The notes beneath the pieces were generated by a model. That model was not told the origin of the DNA. It ran no database searches and saw only the letters and a list, made by a program, of their open reading frames with translations. The position numbers and the translations under genes were made by a program. A stretch of DNA of 64,000 bases from Yersinia intermedia (GTDB taxonomy: Bacteria > Pseudomonadota > Gammaproteobacteria > Enterobacterales > Enterobacteriaceae), in the NCBI RefSeq assembly GCF_900635455.1, contig NZ_LR134116.1, positions 4,154,001-4,218,000 of the forward strand, read 5' to 3'. Positions 21,499 through 29,431 of this stretch are shown one piece after another (within the stretch, counting starts at the first letter, position 1; every line of letters starts with the position of its first letter).

Positions 21499-21840
21499 TT
21501 AAGATAAACGCTTCATCAGTGTTCCTACCCCTTCCCGCAGCAAAAATGCAATAGCTTGCGAGCGCTCAACATCAGTGAGCTGATGGTAGGCTTCAATCCA
21601 TATGGCCAATGGGTCATTGCGCGGCACAACATACTCAGCAGGATTTTCTTTCAAGCGTAAAACATTCAGCACATCAGGTGGCAGCCCCTCGATGGCATAT
21701 TCCACCGCCTTTCCCTGCACCCCCAGTTTACGCCGGCGTTCCCAACCTTCCTTTCTGGCTCGGCCATTAACCCCTGCTGGACTTTTAGGCAACCCACCGA
21801 TGCCAATCAGCTCAACTGCGGTAATCCATTGTTTTTTCAT
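21499..21840 (-). CDS. Mu repressor/MuA-type DNA-binding protein (copy 1)
   Basis: A 113-residue protein whose first 70 residues resemble the N-terminal DNA-binding domain shared by phage Mu repressor c and Mu transposase MuA (winged helix with GLPKSPAGVNGRARKEGW, RRRKLGVQGKAVEY, LP). The MuA counterpart reads LPGLPKTSAGV...GVKGGKAIEYNANSLP. No integrase core follows; instead there is a short helical tail (IWIEAYHQLTDVERSQAIAFLLREGVG). It is a tandem paralogue of the gene at 21903-22250, 62 bases away, with the same tail design. I infer a domesticated DNA-binding regulator. Cellular function is unknown. Confidence 0.8.
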   Translation of the reverse strand: MKKQWITAVELIGIGGLPKSPAGVNGRARKEGWERRRKLGVQGKAVEYAIEGLPPDVLNVLRLKENPAEYVVPRNDPLAIWIEAYHQLTDVERSQAIAFLLREGVGTLMKRLS

Positions 21841-21902
21841 ATCTATACTCTATCAATGAGCCGCTGTAGCAAGTCCCTAACGCGAAGTGAGCACCTGGTG
21901 GG

Positions 21903-22250
21903 CTAATCTGTTGTTAGCCGTTCGATCAGGCTTTTAGCTCCTTCCCGAAAAATAAACGTAATAACTTGCTCCCTTTCAGCCTCAGTAAAACGATAGTAAG
22001 CCTCTACCCATAGGGCCAATGGGTCTTGTCGCACTGGCGTATACTGTGCTGGCTCCTCCCGTAGATGTAATGAATTCATTATAGTGGAGGGCAAACTCTC
22101 AACATGGTATTCCACTGCTTTCCCTTGAACGCCACGACGGCGGCGCTGTTCCCATCCCTCACGTTTCGCCATAAGGTTAATACCTTGTGGTGACGATGGT
22201 AATCCTTCAAGACCTGCCAATTCCTTAGCGGCAAACCACTCTTTTTTCAT
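21903..22250 (-). CDS. Mu repressor/MuA-type DNA-binding protein (copy 2)
   Basis: A 115-residue paralogue of the preceding gene: MKKEWFAAKELAGLEGLPSS..., RRRRGVQGKAVEYHVESLP, and the tail LWVEAYYRFTEAEREQVITF. An 18-codon upstream extension is in frame, but the ATG at 22250 aligns with the start of copy 1. It is divergent from the Ner homologue sfsB, with 182 bases between them holding three TTTAGAAA-type motifs. In Mu, the repressor gene c and ner are likewise divergent across a shared operator. Function in the host is unknown. Confidence 0.8.
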   Translation of the reverse strand: MKKEWFAAKELAGLEGLPSSPQGINLMAKREGWEQRRRRGVQGKAVEYHVESLPSTIMNSLHLREEPAQYTPVRQDPLALWVEAYYRFTEAEREQVITFIFREGAKSLIERLTTD

Positions 22251-22292
22251 GGTGTTGCTTCCTAATATGCGTTGTGGCTCAAAAAAGGAATA

Positions 22293-22344
22293 TTTAGAAA
22301 ACATTTAAAATCTTTTAGAAAATAAATGGTATGATCTTTCTAAA
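22293..22344. promoter_or_regulatory. repeated TTTAGAAA motifs, possible shared operator
   Basis: TTTAGAAA occurs at 22293-22300 and 22314-22321, and its inverse TTTCTAAA at 22337-22344. The starts are 21 and 23 bases apart, about two helical turns. A TATGAT hexamer at 22330-22335 lies between the second and third copies and could be the -10 element for sfsB. The stretch separates divergent Mu-type and Ner-type regulator genes. That these are operators is inference. Confidence 0.45.
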
Positions 22345-22432
22345 TGGTCACTTTCTGTTCACAGTACGATTAACAATGTACCGTTATTTATATCACTAAC
22401 GCGCCATCTGCTTAGAAAAAAAAGGATTAAAG

Positions 22433-22708
22433 ATGATTTTAAAGAAATCTGATTGGCACCCAGCAGACATCATTGCCGCCCTACGTAAAAAAGGCACAAC
22501 GTTAGCCGCTCTCTCCCGTAAAGCAGGGTTAAGTTCATCTACACTTGCCAATGCGTTAACTCGTCCCTGGCCAAAGGGGGAATGGTTGATTGCCGAATGT
22601 TTGGACATTCATCCTTCCGAAATCTGGCCGACACGTTATTTTGATCCAAAGACAGGGGTACTTATTGACCGAAAAGTGAGGATACGCCCAGCTATTGTTC
22701 GGGCATAA
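22433..22708 (+). CDS. sfsB: Ner-like DNA-binding regulator SfsB (Nlp)
   Basis: A 91-residue helix-turn-helix protein homologous to Ner of phage Mu and to E. coli SfsB/Nlp: DWHPADIIAALRKKGTTLAALSRKAGLSSSTLANALTRPWPKGE is nearly the family consensus, followed by PSEIWPTRYFDPKTG. E. coli sfsB, next to ispB, stimulates maltose genes when overexpressed; its natural role is unclear. Here too it lies close to ispB, but two Mu-type genes intervene, and murA, which follows sfsB in E. coli, is not adjacent. Confidence 0.92.
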   Translation: MILKKSDWHPADIIAALRKKGTTLAALSRKAGLSSSTLANALTRPWPKGEWLIAECLDIHPSEIWPTRYFDPKTGVLIDRKVRIRPAIVRA

Positions 22709-22739
22709 AAAAACCCTGCCAGCTTATCGCTCACAGGGT
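22705..22739 (-). terminator. probable mdh terminator
   Basis: On the minus strand ACCCTGTGAGCG...GCTGGCAGGGT is followed by seven T. It lies 84-118 bases after the mdh stop codon and touches the sfsB stop. A second stem (GGGGC...GCCCC, 22800-22817) lies nearer to mdh without a T-run. Confidence 0.6.
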
Positions 22740-22822
22740 GGAGGTGACCATTTCATCAAATCGCCGAACATTGCTTCGGCGGTTGATAATATTATCTCAG
22801 GGGCAGCTTTAAGCCCCTGCTA

Positions 22823-23764
22823 CTACTTATTATTGACGAACTGCTCGCCCAGCTCGATATCTTTGTGCAACACATCAAGCATGCTTTCTAGCGCTTGTTG
22901 TTCAAAAGCACTCAGTTTGCCAATGTCTTTACGTTCAGCAACACCGTTTTTACCTAACAGGATTGGCTGAGCAAAGAAACGGGCATATTTACCGTCACCT
23001 TCAACGTAAGAACATTCAACAACATTGCTTTCGCCTTGCAGAGCACGGACCAGAGAAAGACCAAAACGTGCCGCAGCTTGCCCCATAGACAGGGTCGCTG
23101 ACCCGCCACCGGCTTTTGCTTCAACAACTTCAGTACCCGCATTCTGGATACGTTTAGTCAGATCAGCCACTTCTTGCTCGGTAAAGCTAATGCCTGGAAT
23201 TTGTGACAACAATGGCAAAATAGTAACACCAGAGTGCCCACCGATAACCGGCACTTCGATATCCTGAGGTTGCTTACCTTTAAGTTCAGCAACAAAGGTA
23301 TTAGAGCGGATGGTATCCAGTGTTGTAATGCCAAATAATTTGTTCTTGTCGTAAACACCGGCTTTTTTCAGCACTTCTGCGGCGATTGCAACAGTCGTGT
23401 TAACTGGGTTGGTAATGATACCGATTAATGCTTTCGGGCAAGTACGCGCGATTTGCTCAACCAGATTACGGACGATACCGGCATTAACATTGAACAGATC
23501 TGAACGATCCATGCCTGGTTTCCGTGCAACACCAGCAGAAATCAGAACAATATCGGCCCCTTGAAGGGCTGGGGTAGCATCTTCGCCGCTAAAGCCTTTA
23601 ATATTAACAGCAGTCGGGATATGGCTCAGATCAACCGCAACACCAGGAGTCACTGGCGCGATATCATATAATGAGAGGTCTGAACCGGAAGGAAGCTGGG
23701 TCTTGAGTAGAAGAGCGAGGGCCTGGCCGATACCACCAGCGGCACCGAGAACTGCAACTTTCAT
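22823..23764 (-). CDS. mdh: malate dehydrogenase
   Basis: Mdh oxidises malate to oxaloacetate with NAD in the TCA cycle. The 313-residue protein begins with the Rossmann motif [20 protein letters not shown], has substrate-binding RKPGMDR (Arg81 area), the NPVNTTV strand, and the active-site [14 protein letters not shown] with the catalytic His near 177. A strong AAGGAG precedes the ATG. It is divergent from argR as in E. coli; a CRP-like palindrome lies about 70 bases upstream. Confidence 0.98.
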   Translation of the reverse strand: MKVAVLGAAGGIGQALALLLKTQLPSGSDLSLYDIAPVTPGVAVDLSHIPTAVNIKGFSGEDATPALQGADIVLISAGVARKPGMDRSDLFNVNAGIVRNLVEQIARTCPKALIGIITNPVNTTVAIAAEVLKKAGVYDKNKLFGITTLDTIRSNTFVAELKGKQPQDIEVPVIGGHSGVTILPLLSQIPGISFTEQEVADLTKRIQNAGTEVVEAKAGGGSATLSMGQAAARFGLSLVRALQGESNVVECSYVEGDGKYARFFAQPILLGKNGVAERKDIGKLSAFEQQALESMLDVLHKDIELGEQFVNNK

Positions 23765-23831
23765 CCTATACTCCTTTTTATATTTAATTTAAATTTGCCG
23801 TGAATTCATCTATTTAGGCACCTTAATTTAT

Positions 23832-23847
23832 TGTGATTTTAAACACA
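23832..23847. promoter_or_regulatory. candidate CRP-binding site upstream of mdh
   Basis: TGTGA-TTTTAA-ACACA matches the CRP pattern TGTGA-N6-TCACA in nine of ten core bases and sits inside a near-perfect palindrome, about 68-83 bases before the mdh start. CRP control of mdh is known in E. coli. The remaining 463-base mdh-argR gap is AT-rich; besides this and the ARG boxes I see no other structure. Confidence 0.45.
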
Positions 23848-24161
23848 ATCTATTAACAGTCAGATTGAGATATCACGCATCAAAAAGGCGCATAAGACTT
23901 ATGTATTTTAGAGTAAATCGCTTATTCATTAATGATATAGCGCACATTATTCTAAAATTTACCGAAGTATTCATGACAGGTTAATCGGCGGTTACATTAC
24001 ACCCTTCTGTTACATCAGAACAACATCATTTTAATAACATTTTGGTTACTCAAGCCGAATGTTAATAAAAACTGATTTAGCATAATCGTAACAGTAAGAT
24101 GATGTTAAAATTTCACCACACCTTGATATCAGCGCTTTTATCGCCAATACTCCATAGTCAT

Positions 24162-24179
24162 GTTGAATAAAAATTCATT
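24162..24179. promoter_or_regulatory. ARG box 1 (ArgR operator) upstream of argR
   Basis: GTTGAATAAAAATTCATT fits the 18-base ARG box (wnTGAATwwwwATTCAnw) at every defined position. It lies 49-66 bases before the argR start, as expected for autoregulation. Confidence 0.8.
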
Positions 24180-24181
24180 TA

Positions 24182-24199
24182 TATGCATAATAATCCTAT
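24182..24199. promoter_or_regulatory. weaker ARG box 2 upstream of argR
   Basis: TATGCATAATAATCCTAT, two bases after box 1, keeps TGCAT and part of ATTCA. ArgR hexamers normally bind box pairs separated by 2-3 bases, which supports the assignment despite the mismatches. Confidence 0.5.
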
Positions 24200-24224
24200 T
24201 CATTATTGACTGTTCAAGGCATAG

Positions 24225-24698
<474 letters not shown>

Positions 24699-24728
24699 TT
24701 CCACACCTTTATGTTTGGTATATATAGA

Positions 24729-24760
24729 TGCGGCCTTTTGCGCCGCACTGTATCTTTGTT
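24729..24760 (+). terminator. possible argR terminator
   Basis: TGCGGC-CTTTTGC-GCCGCA forms a six-base stem 30 bases after argR, followed by CTGTATCTTTGTT, a poor T-run. Confidence 0.45.
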
Positions 24761-24858
24761 ATTGTTATTCCATTCATCACACCTCCTTAGCCTTTAGCCA
24801 GGGCATACAGCTACTAATTCCCGCCTAAACCGCAAAATCATCCTACCGTTCTCTCTAT

Positions 24859-25010
24859 TGCAGTCAAAACCGCCACGCAGTAACGCACTTTTAGTCAAAA
24901 ACGCTTATTTAATTGAAAACATTATATTTTTAATCAAACATGTTGTTTTTTAGTCACTTTTTATTCCTTTTAGTTCTTAAAAAGTAGTCACTAACGATAA
25001 AGTGACCTTA
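24859..25010. promoter_or_regulatory. AT-rich leader of the yhcN-type genes with repeated AGTCA motifs
   Basis: In the 420-base gap after argR, (A/T)GTCA motifs recur: AGTCAAAA near 24862 and 24893, and AGTCACT near 24952 and 24986. The last is part of the inverted repeat GTCACT-N8-AGTGAC (24987-25006). The stretch is strongly AT-rich and lies just upstream of the first DUF1471 gene. Regulator unknown. Confidence 0.35.
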
Positions 25011-25118
25011 AATATTATTAGCTTGCTATTAATATTCTCAGTTACTAGATGTATACTCATTTTCGTGACGCAAATCACACTTCATAAGAAGTGATAAAGA
25101 ACAAATAGAGGCAACAAC

Positions 25119-25382
25119 ATGAATATTAAAGCTACCATCGCAACCATTAGCATCCTGTCTGCACTGTCATTTGGTGTTTTTGCAGCGGATTCCATTAATG
25201 AAAATCAGGCGGCAAAATTACAACCTATGGGCACCATCACCGTCAGTGGCCTTAACGGTGCACCCTCTGATATTCGTCAGGCGCTATCGGATAAAGCTGA
25301 TGCTATGGGCGCTAAAGCTTACAAAGTGATCGAAGTTCGAGAAGAGAATAACTGGCATGCCACTGCCAAGATTTACCAGTAA
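25119..25382 (+). CDS. DUF1471 (YhcN/BhsA/McbA) periplasmic stress protein, copy 1
   Basis: An 87-residue secreted protein: signal peptide MNIKATIATISILSALSFGVFA, then the DUF1471 domain with GTITVSGLNGAPSDI, DKADAMGAKAYKV and the C-terminal NWHATAKIYQ. E. coli YhcN, which also lies after argR and has 87 residues, responds to acid and peroxide stress, so this is a yhcN orthologue or paralogue. A near-identical design follows 137 bases downstream. No enzymatic motif is visible. Confidence 0.88.
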   Translation: MNIKATIATISILSALSFGVFAADSINENQAAKLQPMGTITVSGLNGAPSDIRQALSDKADAMGAKAYKVIEVREENNWHATAKIYQ

Positions 25383-25519
25383 TTCGCGATAGATACATCA
25401 AACATGGCGTGAAGCCAAAATTGAAATAAAAGTTAAATAACCAGTAAAAACAATAAACTAAAAGTACAAAAAATCATTCAAAGCACTTTTAGGTTATTGA
25501 ATCTGATTGAGGAAAAATC

Positions 25520-25783
25520 ATGAAAATCAAAACTACCCTTACAGCTCTGAGTTTACTTTCTGTGGTTGCTTTCGGTGCATCTGCTGCTGAATCAGTCAAT
25601 GCCGCACAAGCAAGCAAAATGACTGATTTAGGCGCAATCAGTGTGAGCGGTATTACCGGTGCTCCTTCTGATATTGAACAGGCCATTGCGAATAAAGCTG
25701 ACAGTGAAGGCGCTACTGCATACAAAATCATTGGTGTGCGTGAAGACAATGGCTGGCATGCCACTGCCAAAATTTACAAATAA
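25520..25783 (+). CDS. yhcN: DUF1471 (YhcN/BhsA/McbA) periplasmic stress protein, copy 2
   Basis: An 87-residue paralogue of the preceding gene: signal peptide MKIKTTLTALSLLSVVAFGASA, then GAISVSGITGAPSDIEQAI, KADSEGATAYKI and NGWHATAKIYK. The N-terminus MKIKTT and the GATAY motif are nearer to E. coli YhcN than copy 1. It has its own ribosome-binding site (GAGGAAAAATC) and is followed by a stem at 25809-25829. Function is by family only: small periplasmic stress or biofilm proteins. Confidence 0.88.
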   Translation: MKIKTTLTALSLLSVVAFGASAAESVNAAQASKMTDLGAISVSGITGAPSDIEQAIANKADSEGATAYKIIGVREDNGWHATAKIYK

Positions 25784-25808
25784 GATTAAACGCCAGGAAT
25801 GAAAGTAA

Positions 25809-25835
25809 ATGCCCCGCATAGAGGGGCATACTTTC
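25809..25835 (+). terminator. terminator after the second DUF1471 gene
   Basis: ATGCCCC-GCATAGA-GGGGCAT, followed by ACTTTCG. Strong stem, weak T-run, 25 bases after the stop. Confidence 0.55.
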
Positions 25836-25904
25836 GTATCTTGATAATTTACTTAATAGACTGAAAATAAAGATAAATACTAATTTTTAGCTTATTGAAT
25901 AGAG

Positions 25905-26001
25905 TATTGATTACAACAAAATGTTGGCTGAAGTCAGCCCCCGAATAATCCCTCGTCTATCCGACGAACCCTTTACCCCCGCTATCGCGGGGGCTTTTTT
26001 T
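25905..26001 (+). ncRNA. candidate small RNA ending in a strong terminator
   Basis: Three hairpins follow one another on the plus strand: GGCTGA/TCAGCC (25926-25939), TCGTC/GACGA (25953-25967), and CCCCCG/CGGGGG (25976-25993) followed by CTTTTTTT. Unpaired C-rich stretches lie between them. No protein frame is plausible and the nearest upstream gene already has its own stem. The terminator points towards the end of mpl on the opposite strand. A promoter is not obvious (TATTGA near 25905 is weak). Alternatively this is just the distal terminator of the DUF1471 pair. Confidence 0.4.
25976..26001 (+). terminator. strong plus-strand terminator before mpl 3' end
   Basis: CCCCCGC-TAT-CGCGGGGG followed by CTTTTTTT. 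It reads in the plus direction, opposite to mpl, whose stop codon follows at 26009. Confidence 0.85.
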
Positions 26002-26008
26002 ATCCGGT

Positions 26009-27394
26009 TTAATCCTGCGATAACGTTTCTTGTTCCGCTTTTTTATCCAAAGCGCTCAGCAGTTTGTTATGAATCCCACCAAAACCACCGTTACTCATCA
26101 CCAAAATGTGATCACCTGGTTGTGCTGTTTTCACGATCATATCGACTAACGTATCAATATCAGCACTCCAATACGCAGGCTGAATACATGCTTCAGCCAC
26201 TTCCACTACCTGCCAAGGGATATGCTGCGGCTGGAACAGAAACACTTCATCCGCACGCCCTAATGAAGGTGCCAACTCATTTTTACATAACCCTAATTTC
26301 ATCGTGTTAGAGCGTGGCTCCAAAACGGCCAGAATACGAGCCGTCCCACCCACTTTACTGCGCAGTGCCGCCAGGGTGGCAAGAATAGCGGTAGGATGAT
26401 GAGCAAAATCATCATAAACAGTGACACCATTTGCTTCACCACGTAGCTCCAAACGGCGGCGGGCATTAATGAAATTACCCAGTGCCTTGCAAGCATCGGC
26501 GGGGGAAACCCCGACATGACGGGCAGCGGCAATCGCCATCAAACCGTTATGCATATTGTGTTCACCCACCAGCGACCAACTGACCTCACCCACTAATTTA
26601 TTATCAAGAAATACTTCATAAACGCTGGCATCGGTTGATACTTTGCGTGCGAACCAACTGCCAGTTTCGCCAACCAACTCTTGCTCACTCCAGCACCCCA
26701 TCGCCATCACTTGCTTCAGGTGATTATCATTATCTGGCACGATGATTTTGCCTGTCCCTGGTACTAAACGTACCAGATGATGGAATTGCTTCTGGATAGC
26801 TTTCAGATCGTCAAAAATATCGGCATGATCGAACTCAAGGTTATTCATAACCAGCGTTCTTGGGCTGTAGTGAACGAACTTGGAGCGCTTATCAAAGAAG
26901 GCGCAATCATATTCATCAGCCTCAATAACAAAGAATGGGCTATTACCTAAACGTGCTGAGACATCAAAATTACCCGGTACTCCGCCAATGACAAAGCCGG
27001 GTTCATAACCGCAGGCTTCCAGTATCCAGGTCACCATGCCCGCAGTCGTGGTTTTACCGTGGGTACCCGCCACCGCTAATACCCAGCGCCCTGGCAATAC
27101 ATGGTCATGTAGCCATTGTGGGCCAGAAACATAAGGGATACCTTGCTCTAATACAGCTTCAACACAAGGGTTACCGCGGCTCATGGCATTACCAATGATC
27201 ACTAAATCCGGGGGAGGGCTCAATTGAGCGGGAGAGTATCCCTGAATTAAATCGATCCCTTGATTCTCCAGCAACGTGCTCATTGGTGGATACACGTTAG
27301 CATCCGCTCCCGTCACTTCATGACCTAATGAACGGGCCAGCATTGCCAGGCCGCCCATAAAAGTGCCGCAGATACCTAATATGTGAATGCGCAT
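26009..27394 (-). CDS. mpl: UDP-N-acetylmuramate:L-Ala-gamma-D-Glu-meso-DAP ligase
   Basis: Mpl attaches the recycled tripeptide to UDP-MurNAc, saving de novo synthesis in peptidoglycan recycling. The 461-residue Mur ligase begins MRIHILGICGTFMGGLAMLAR (Rossmann-like), has the ATP-binding GTHGKTTTAGMV near 112, the EADEYDCAFFDKRSKF motif, and NARRRLELRG. It is divergent from fbp, as in E. coli. This is the first gene of the part of the window that corresponds to E. coli 95-96 min. Confidence 0.97.
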   Translation of the reverse strand: MRIHILGICGTFMGGLAMLARSLGHEVTGADANVYPPMSTLLENQGIDLIQGYSPAQLSPPPDLVIIGNAMSRGNPCVEAVLEQGIPYVSGPQWLHDHVLPGRWVLAVAGTHGKTTTAGMVTWILEACGYEPGFVIGGVPGNFDVSARLGNSPFFVIEADEYDCAFFDKRSKFVHYSPRTLVMNNLEFDHADIFDDLKAIQKQFHHLVRLVPGTGKIIVPDNDNHLKQVMAMGCWSEQELVGETGSWFARKVSTDASVYEVFLDNKLVGEVSWSLVGEHNMHNGLMAIAAARHVGVSPADACKALGNFINARRRLELRGEANGVTVYDDFAHHPTAILATLAALRSKVGGTARILAVLEPRSNTMKLGLCKNELAPSLGRADEVFLFQPQHIPWQVVEVAEACIQPAYWSADIDTLVDMIVKTAQPGDHILVMSNGGFGGIHNKLLSALDKKAEQETLSQD

Positions 27395-27563
27395 AAATTT
27401 TCCGTATTAATAAGCTTCGAGTTTGTCACCATTCTACCGCTCAGAACAGAGAGAAGAAATGGAATTGCCTATGAATCATTCTTACCTTTGGGCTACACTG
27501 CTGCAATCAGGTGAGTTGTTTGTTAATAAATCGATATTTAACCGTAGATCCAGGGATTGAGTC

Positions 27564-28577
27564 ATGAAAACGTTAGGCGAATTCATAGTTGAGAAACAGC
27601 TAGACTTCTCTCACGCCACCGGCGAATTAACTGCATTACTTTCAGCAATCAAACTCGGCGCGAAGATTATCCATCGCGATATCAACAAAGCAGGTCTGGT
27701 TGATATTTTAGGTGCCAGCGGCGTTTCCAATATTCAGGGCGAAGACCAGATGAAACTGGACTTGTTTGCCAATGAAAAATTGAAAGCGGCCCTAAAAGCG
27801 CGGGGCGAAGTTGCCGGTATCGCGTCCGAAGAAGAAGATGATATTGTTATCTTTGATGGTGGCCGGGCAGAAAATGCCAAATATGTCGTTCTGATGGATC
27901 CACTGGATGGCTCTTCAAATATAGATGTGAATGTGTCCGTCGGTACTATTTTCTCCATCTACCGCCGCATTACCCCCTTTGGTACTCCGATTACCGAAGC
28001 TGACTTCCTGCAACCGGGCACAAAGCAAGTTGCAGCTGGTTATGTGGTATACGGCTCATCAACTATGTTGGTGTATACCACCGGTTATGGTGTTCATACT
28101 TTCACTTATGATCCATCGCTGGGTGTTTTCTGTTTATCCGGCGAAAAAGTGCGTTATCCCGCAACCGGTTGCATGTATTCCATCAACGAAGGGAACTACA
28201 TTAAATTCCCATTGGGTGTGAAGAAATACATCAAGTACTGCCAGGAGCAAGATGAAGCCACCAAGCGCCCGTATACCTCGCGCTACATTGGTTCACTGGT
28301 TGCCGATTTCCACCGTAACCTGTTGAAAGGCGGGATTTATATTTACCCAAGCACGGCTAGCCACCCTCAAGGGAAACTGCGTTTACTGTACGAATGCAAC
28401 CCTATGGCCTTCCTGGCAGAGCAAGCCGGTGGTAAGGCGACGGATGGGGTGAACCGCATTCTGGATATCGTGCCAGAGAAACTGCATCAGCGCGCACCTT
28501 TCTTTGTCGGTACCAAATCCATGGTGGAAGACGCAGAAGGTTTTATTGCTAGATTCCCGGATGAAGAAGCCAAGTAA
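27564..28577 (+). CDS. fbp: fructose-1,6-bisphosphatase class 1
   Basis: Fbp hydrolyses fructose 1,6-bisphosphate in gluconeogenesis. The 337-residue protein starts [21 protein letters not shown], has the metal-binding SEEEDD and [11 protein letters not shown] motifs, and the C-terminal [26 protein letters not shown] signature. Slightly longer than in E. coli (332) because of the C-terminal tail [11 protein letters not shown]. Divergent from mpl and followed by a clear terminator. Confidence 0.98.
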   Translation: MKTLGEFIVEKQLDFSHATGELTALLSAIKLGAKIIHRDINKAGLVDILGASGVSNIQGEDQMKLDLFANEKLKAALKARGEVAGIASEEEDDIVIFDGGRAENAKYVVLMDPLDGSSNIDVNVSVGTIFSIYRRITPFGTPITEADFLQPGTKQVAAGYVVYGSSTMLVYTTGYGVHTFTYDPSLGVFCLSGEKVRYPATGCMYSINEGNYIKFPLGVKKYIKYCQEQDEATKRPYTSRYIGSLVADFHRNLLKGGIYIYPSTASHPQGKLRLLYECNPMAFLAEQAGGKATDGVNRILDIVPEKLHQRAPFFVGTKSMVEDAEGFIARFPDEEAK

Positions 28578-28612
28578 CTTGCACTAAATCCAACAGTGAC
28601 AGAGAAATACAT

Positions 28613-28642
28613 AAAACAGTGGCCACAAGCCGCTGTTTTTTT
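28613..28642 (+). terminator. terminator of fbp
   Basis: AACAGTGGC-CACAA-GCCGCTGTT with one mismatch, followed by TTTTT, 36 bases after the fbp stop. Confidence 0.85.
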
Positions 28643-28751
28643 ATGTGGCTCATAGAGAGCGCTCTGCCACAGGCAAATCACCGTCAGGCGGAAATAGCGC
28701 TCCATGCGCGGAACCGTCCGAAAAATGGGAGTACTTTCAAATCGACTTGGC

Positions 28752-28757
28752 TATAAT
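28752..28757 (+). promoter_or_regulatory. -10 element of the ppa promoter
   Basis: A perfect TATAAT lies 41-46 bases before the ppa start. No good -35 hexamer is found at 16-18 bases spacing, so the promoter may depend on an activator or an unusual upstream element. Confidence 0.55.
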
Positions 28758-28797
28758 AGCCAACACTCCATTTCTGGTTTGATAAAAGGAAACCGAC

Positions 28798-29325
28798 ATG
28801 AGCTTGAACCAAGTACCCGCAGGTAAAGACCTGCCAGAAGATATCTATGTAGTGATCGAAATCCCTGCGAATGCGGATCCGATCAAATATGAAATCGATA
28901 AAGAAACTGGCTCGCTGTTTGTAGACCGCTTCATGTCTACTGCCATGTTCTATCCATGTAACTACGGTTATATCAACAACACTCTGTCATTAGATGGCGA
29001 CCCGGTTGATGTGCTGGTGCCAACACCGTATCCGTTGCAACCAGGTTCAGTGATCCGTTGCCGTCCGGTTGGTGTGTTGAAAATGACTGACGAAGCGGGT
29101 GAAGATGCCAAGCTGGTTGCGGTTCCACACAGCAAAATGACTAAAGAATACGATCACATAAAAGACGTGCAAGATCTGCCAGAACTGCTGAAAGCACAGA
29201 TCAAACATTTCTTTGAACATTACAAAGACTTGGAAACAGGCAAGTGGGTGAAAGTGGACGGTTGGGAAGATGCCGCCGCTGCTAAAGCCGAGATCCTGTC
29301 CTCTTTCGAACGCGCGAAGAAGTAA
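28798..29325 (+). CDS. ppa: inorganic pyrophosphatase
   Basis: Essential soluble enzyme that hydrolyses pyrophosphate, pulling biosynthetic reactions forward. The 175-residue family I protein starts [18 protein letters not shown], contains the E-K-Y catalytic region ([17 protein letters not shown]), the signature [16 protein letters not shown] with the metal-binding Asp residues and EDAKLVAVP. Length is as in E. coli (176). It has its own promoter and terminator. Confidence 0.98.
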   Translation: MSLNQVPAGKDLPEDIYVVIEIPANADPIKYEIDKETGSLFVDRFMSTAMFYPCNYGYINNTLSLDGDPVDVLVPTPYPLQPGSVIRCRPVGVLKMTDEAGEDAKLVAVPHSKMTKEYDHIKDVQDLPELLKAQIKHFFEHYKDLETGKWVKVDGWEDAAAAKAEILSSFERAKK

Positions 29326-29381
29326 TTTCCCGTTTCGCATGTCAAAAAGCACCTTTTGAAAATGCTTTAAGCATGAAAAGT

Positions 29382-29413
29382 AAAAACACCGCCCTGTAAG
29401 CGGTGTTTTTTTT
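29382..29413 (+). terminator. terminator of ppa
   Basis: AAACACCGC-CCTGTAA-GCGGTGTTT followed by TTTTT. A-run on the other flank means it may also stop minus-strand transcripts from ytfP. Confidence 0.9.
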
Positions 29414-29431
29414 GTTAATTACAGCTTAATT

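Noticed and set aside
21499..22708. Remnant Mu-like prophage
   Set aside because: No transposase core, MuB, tail, portal or head gene, and no Mu-type ends are seen. sfsB is an ordinary neighbour of ispB in enterobacteria, so domesticated genes fit better than a prophage.
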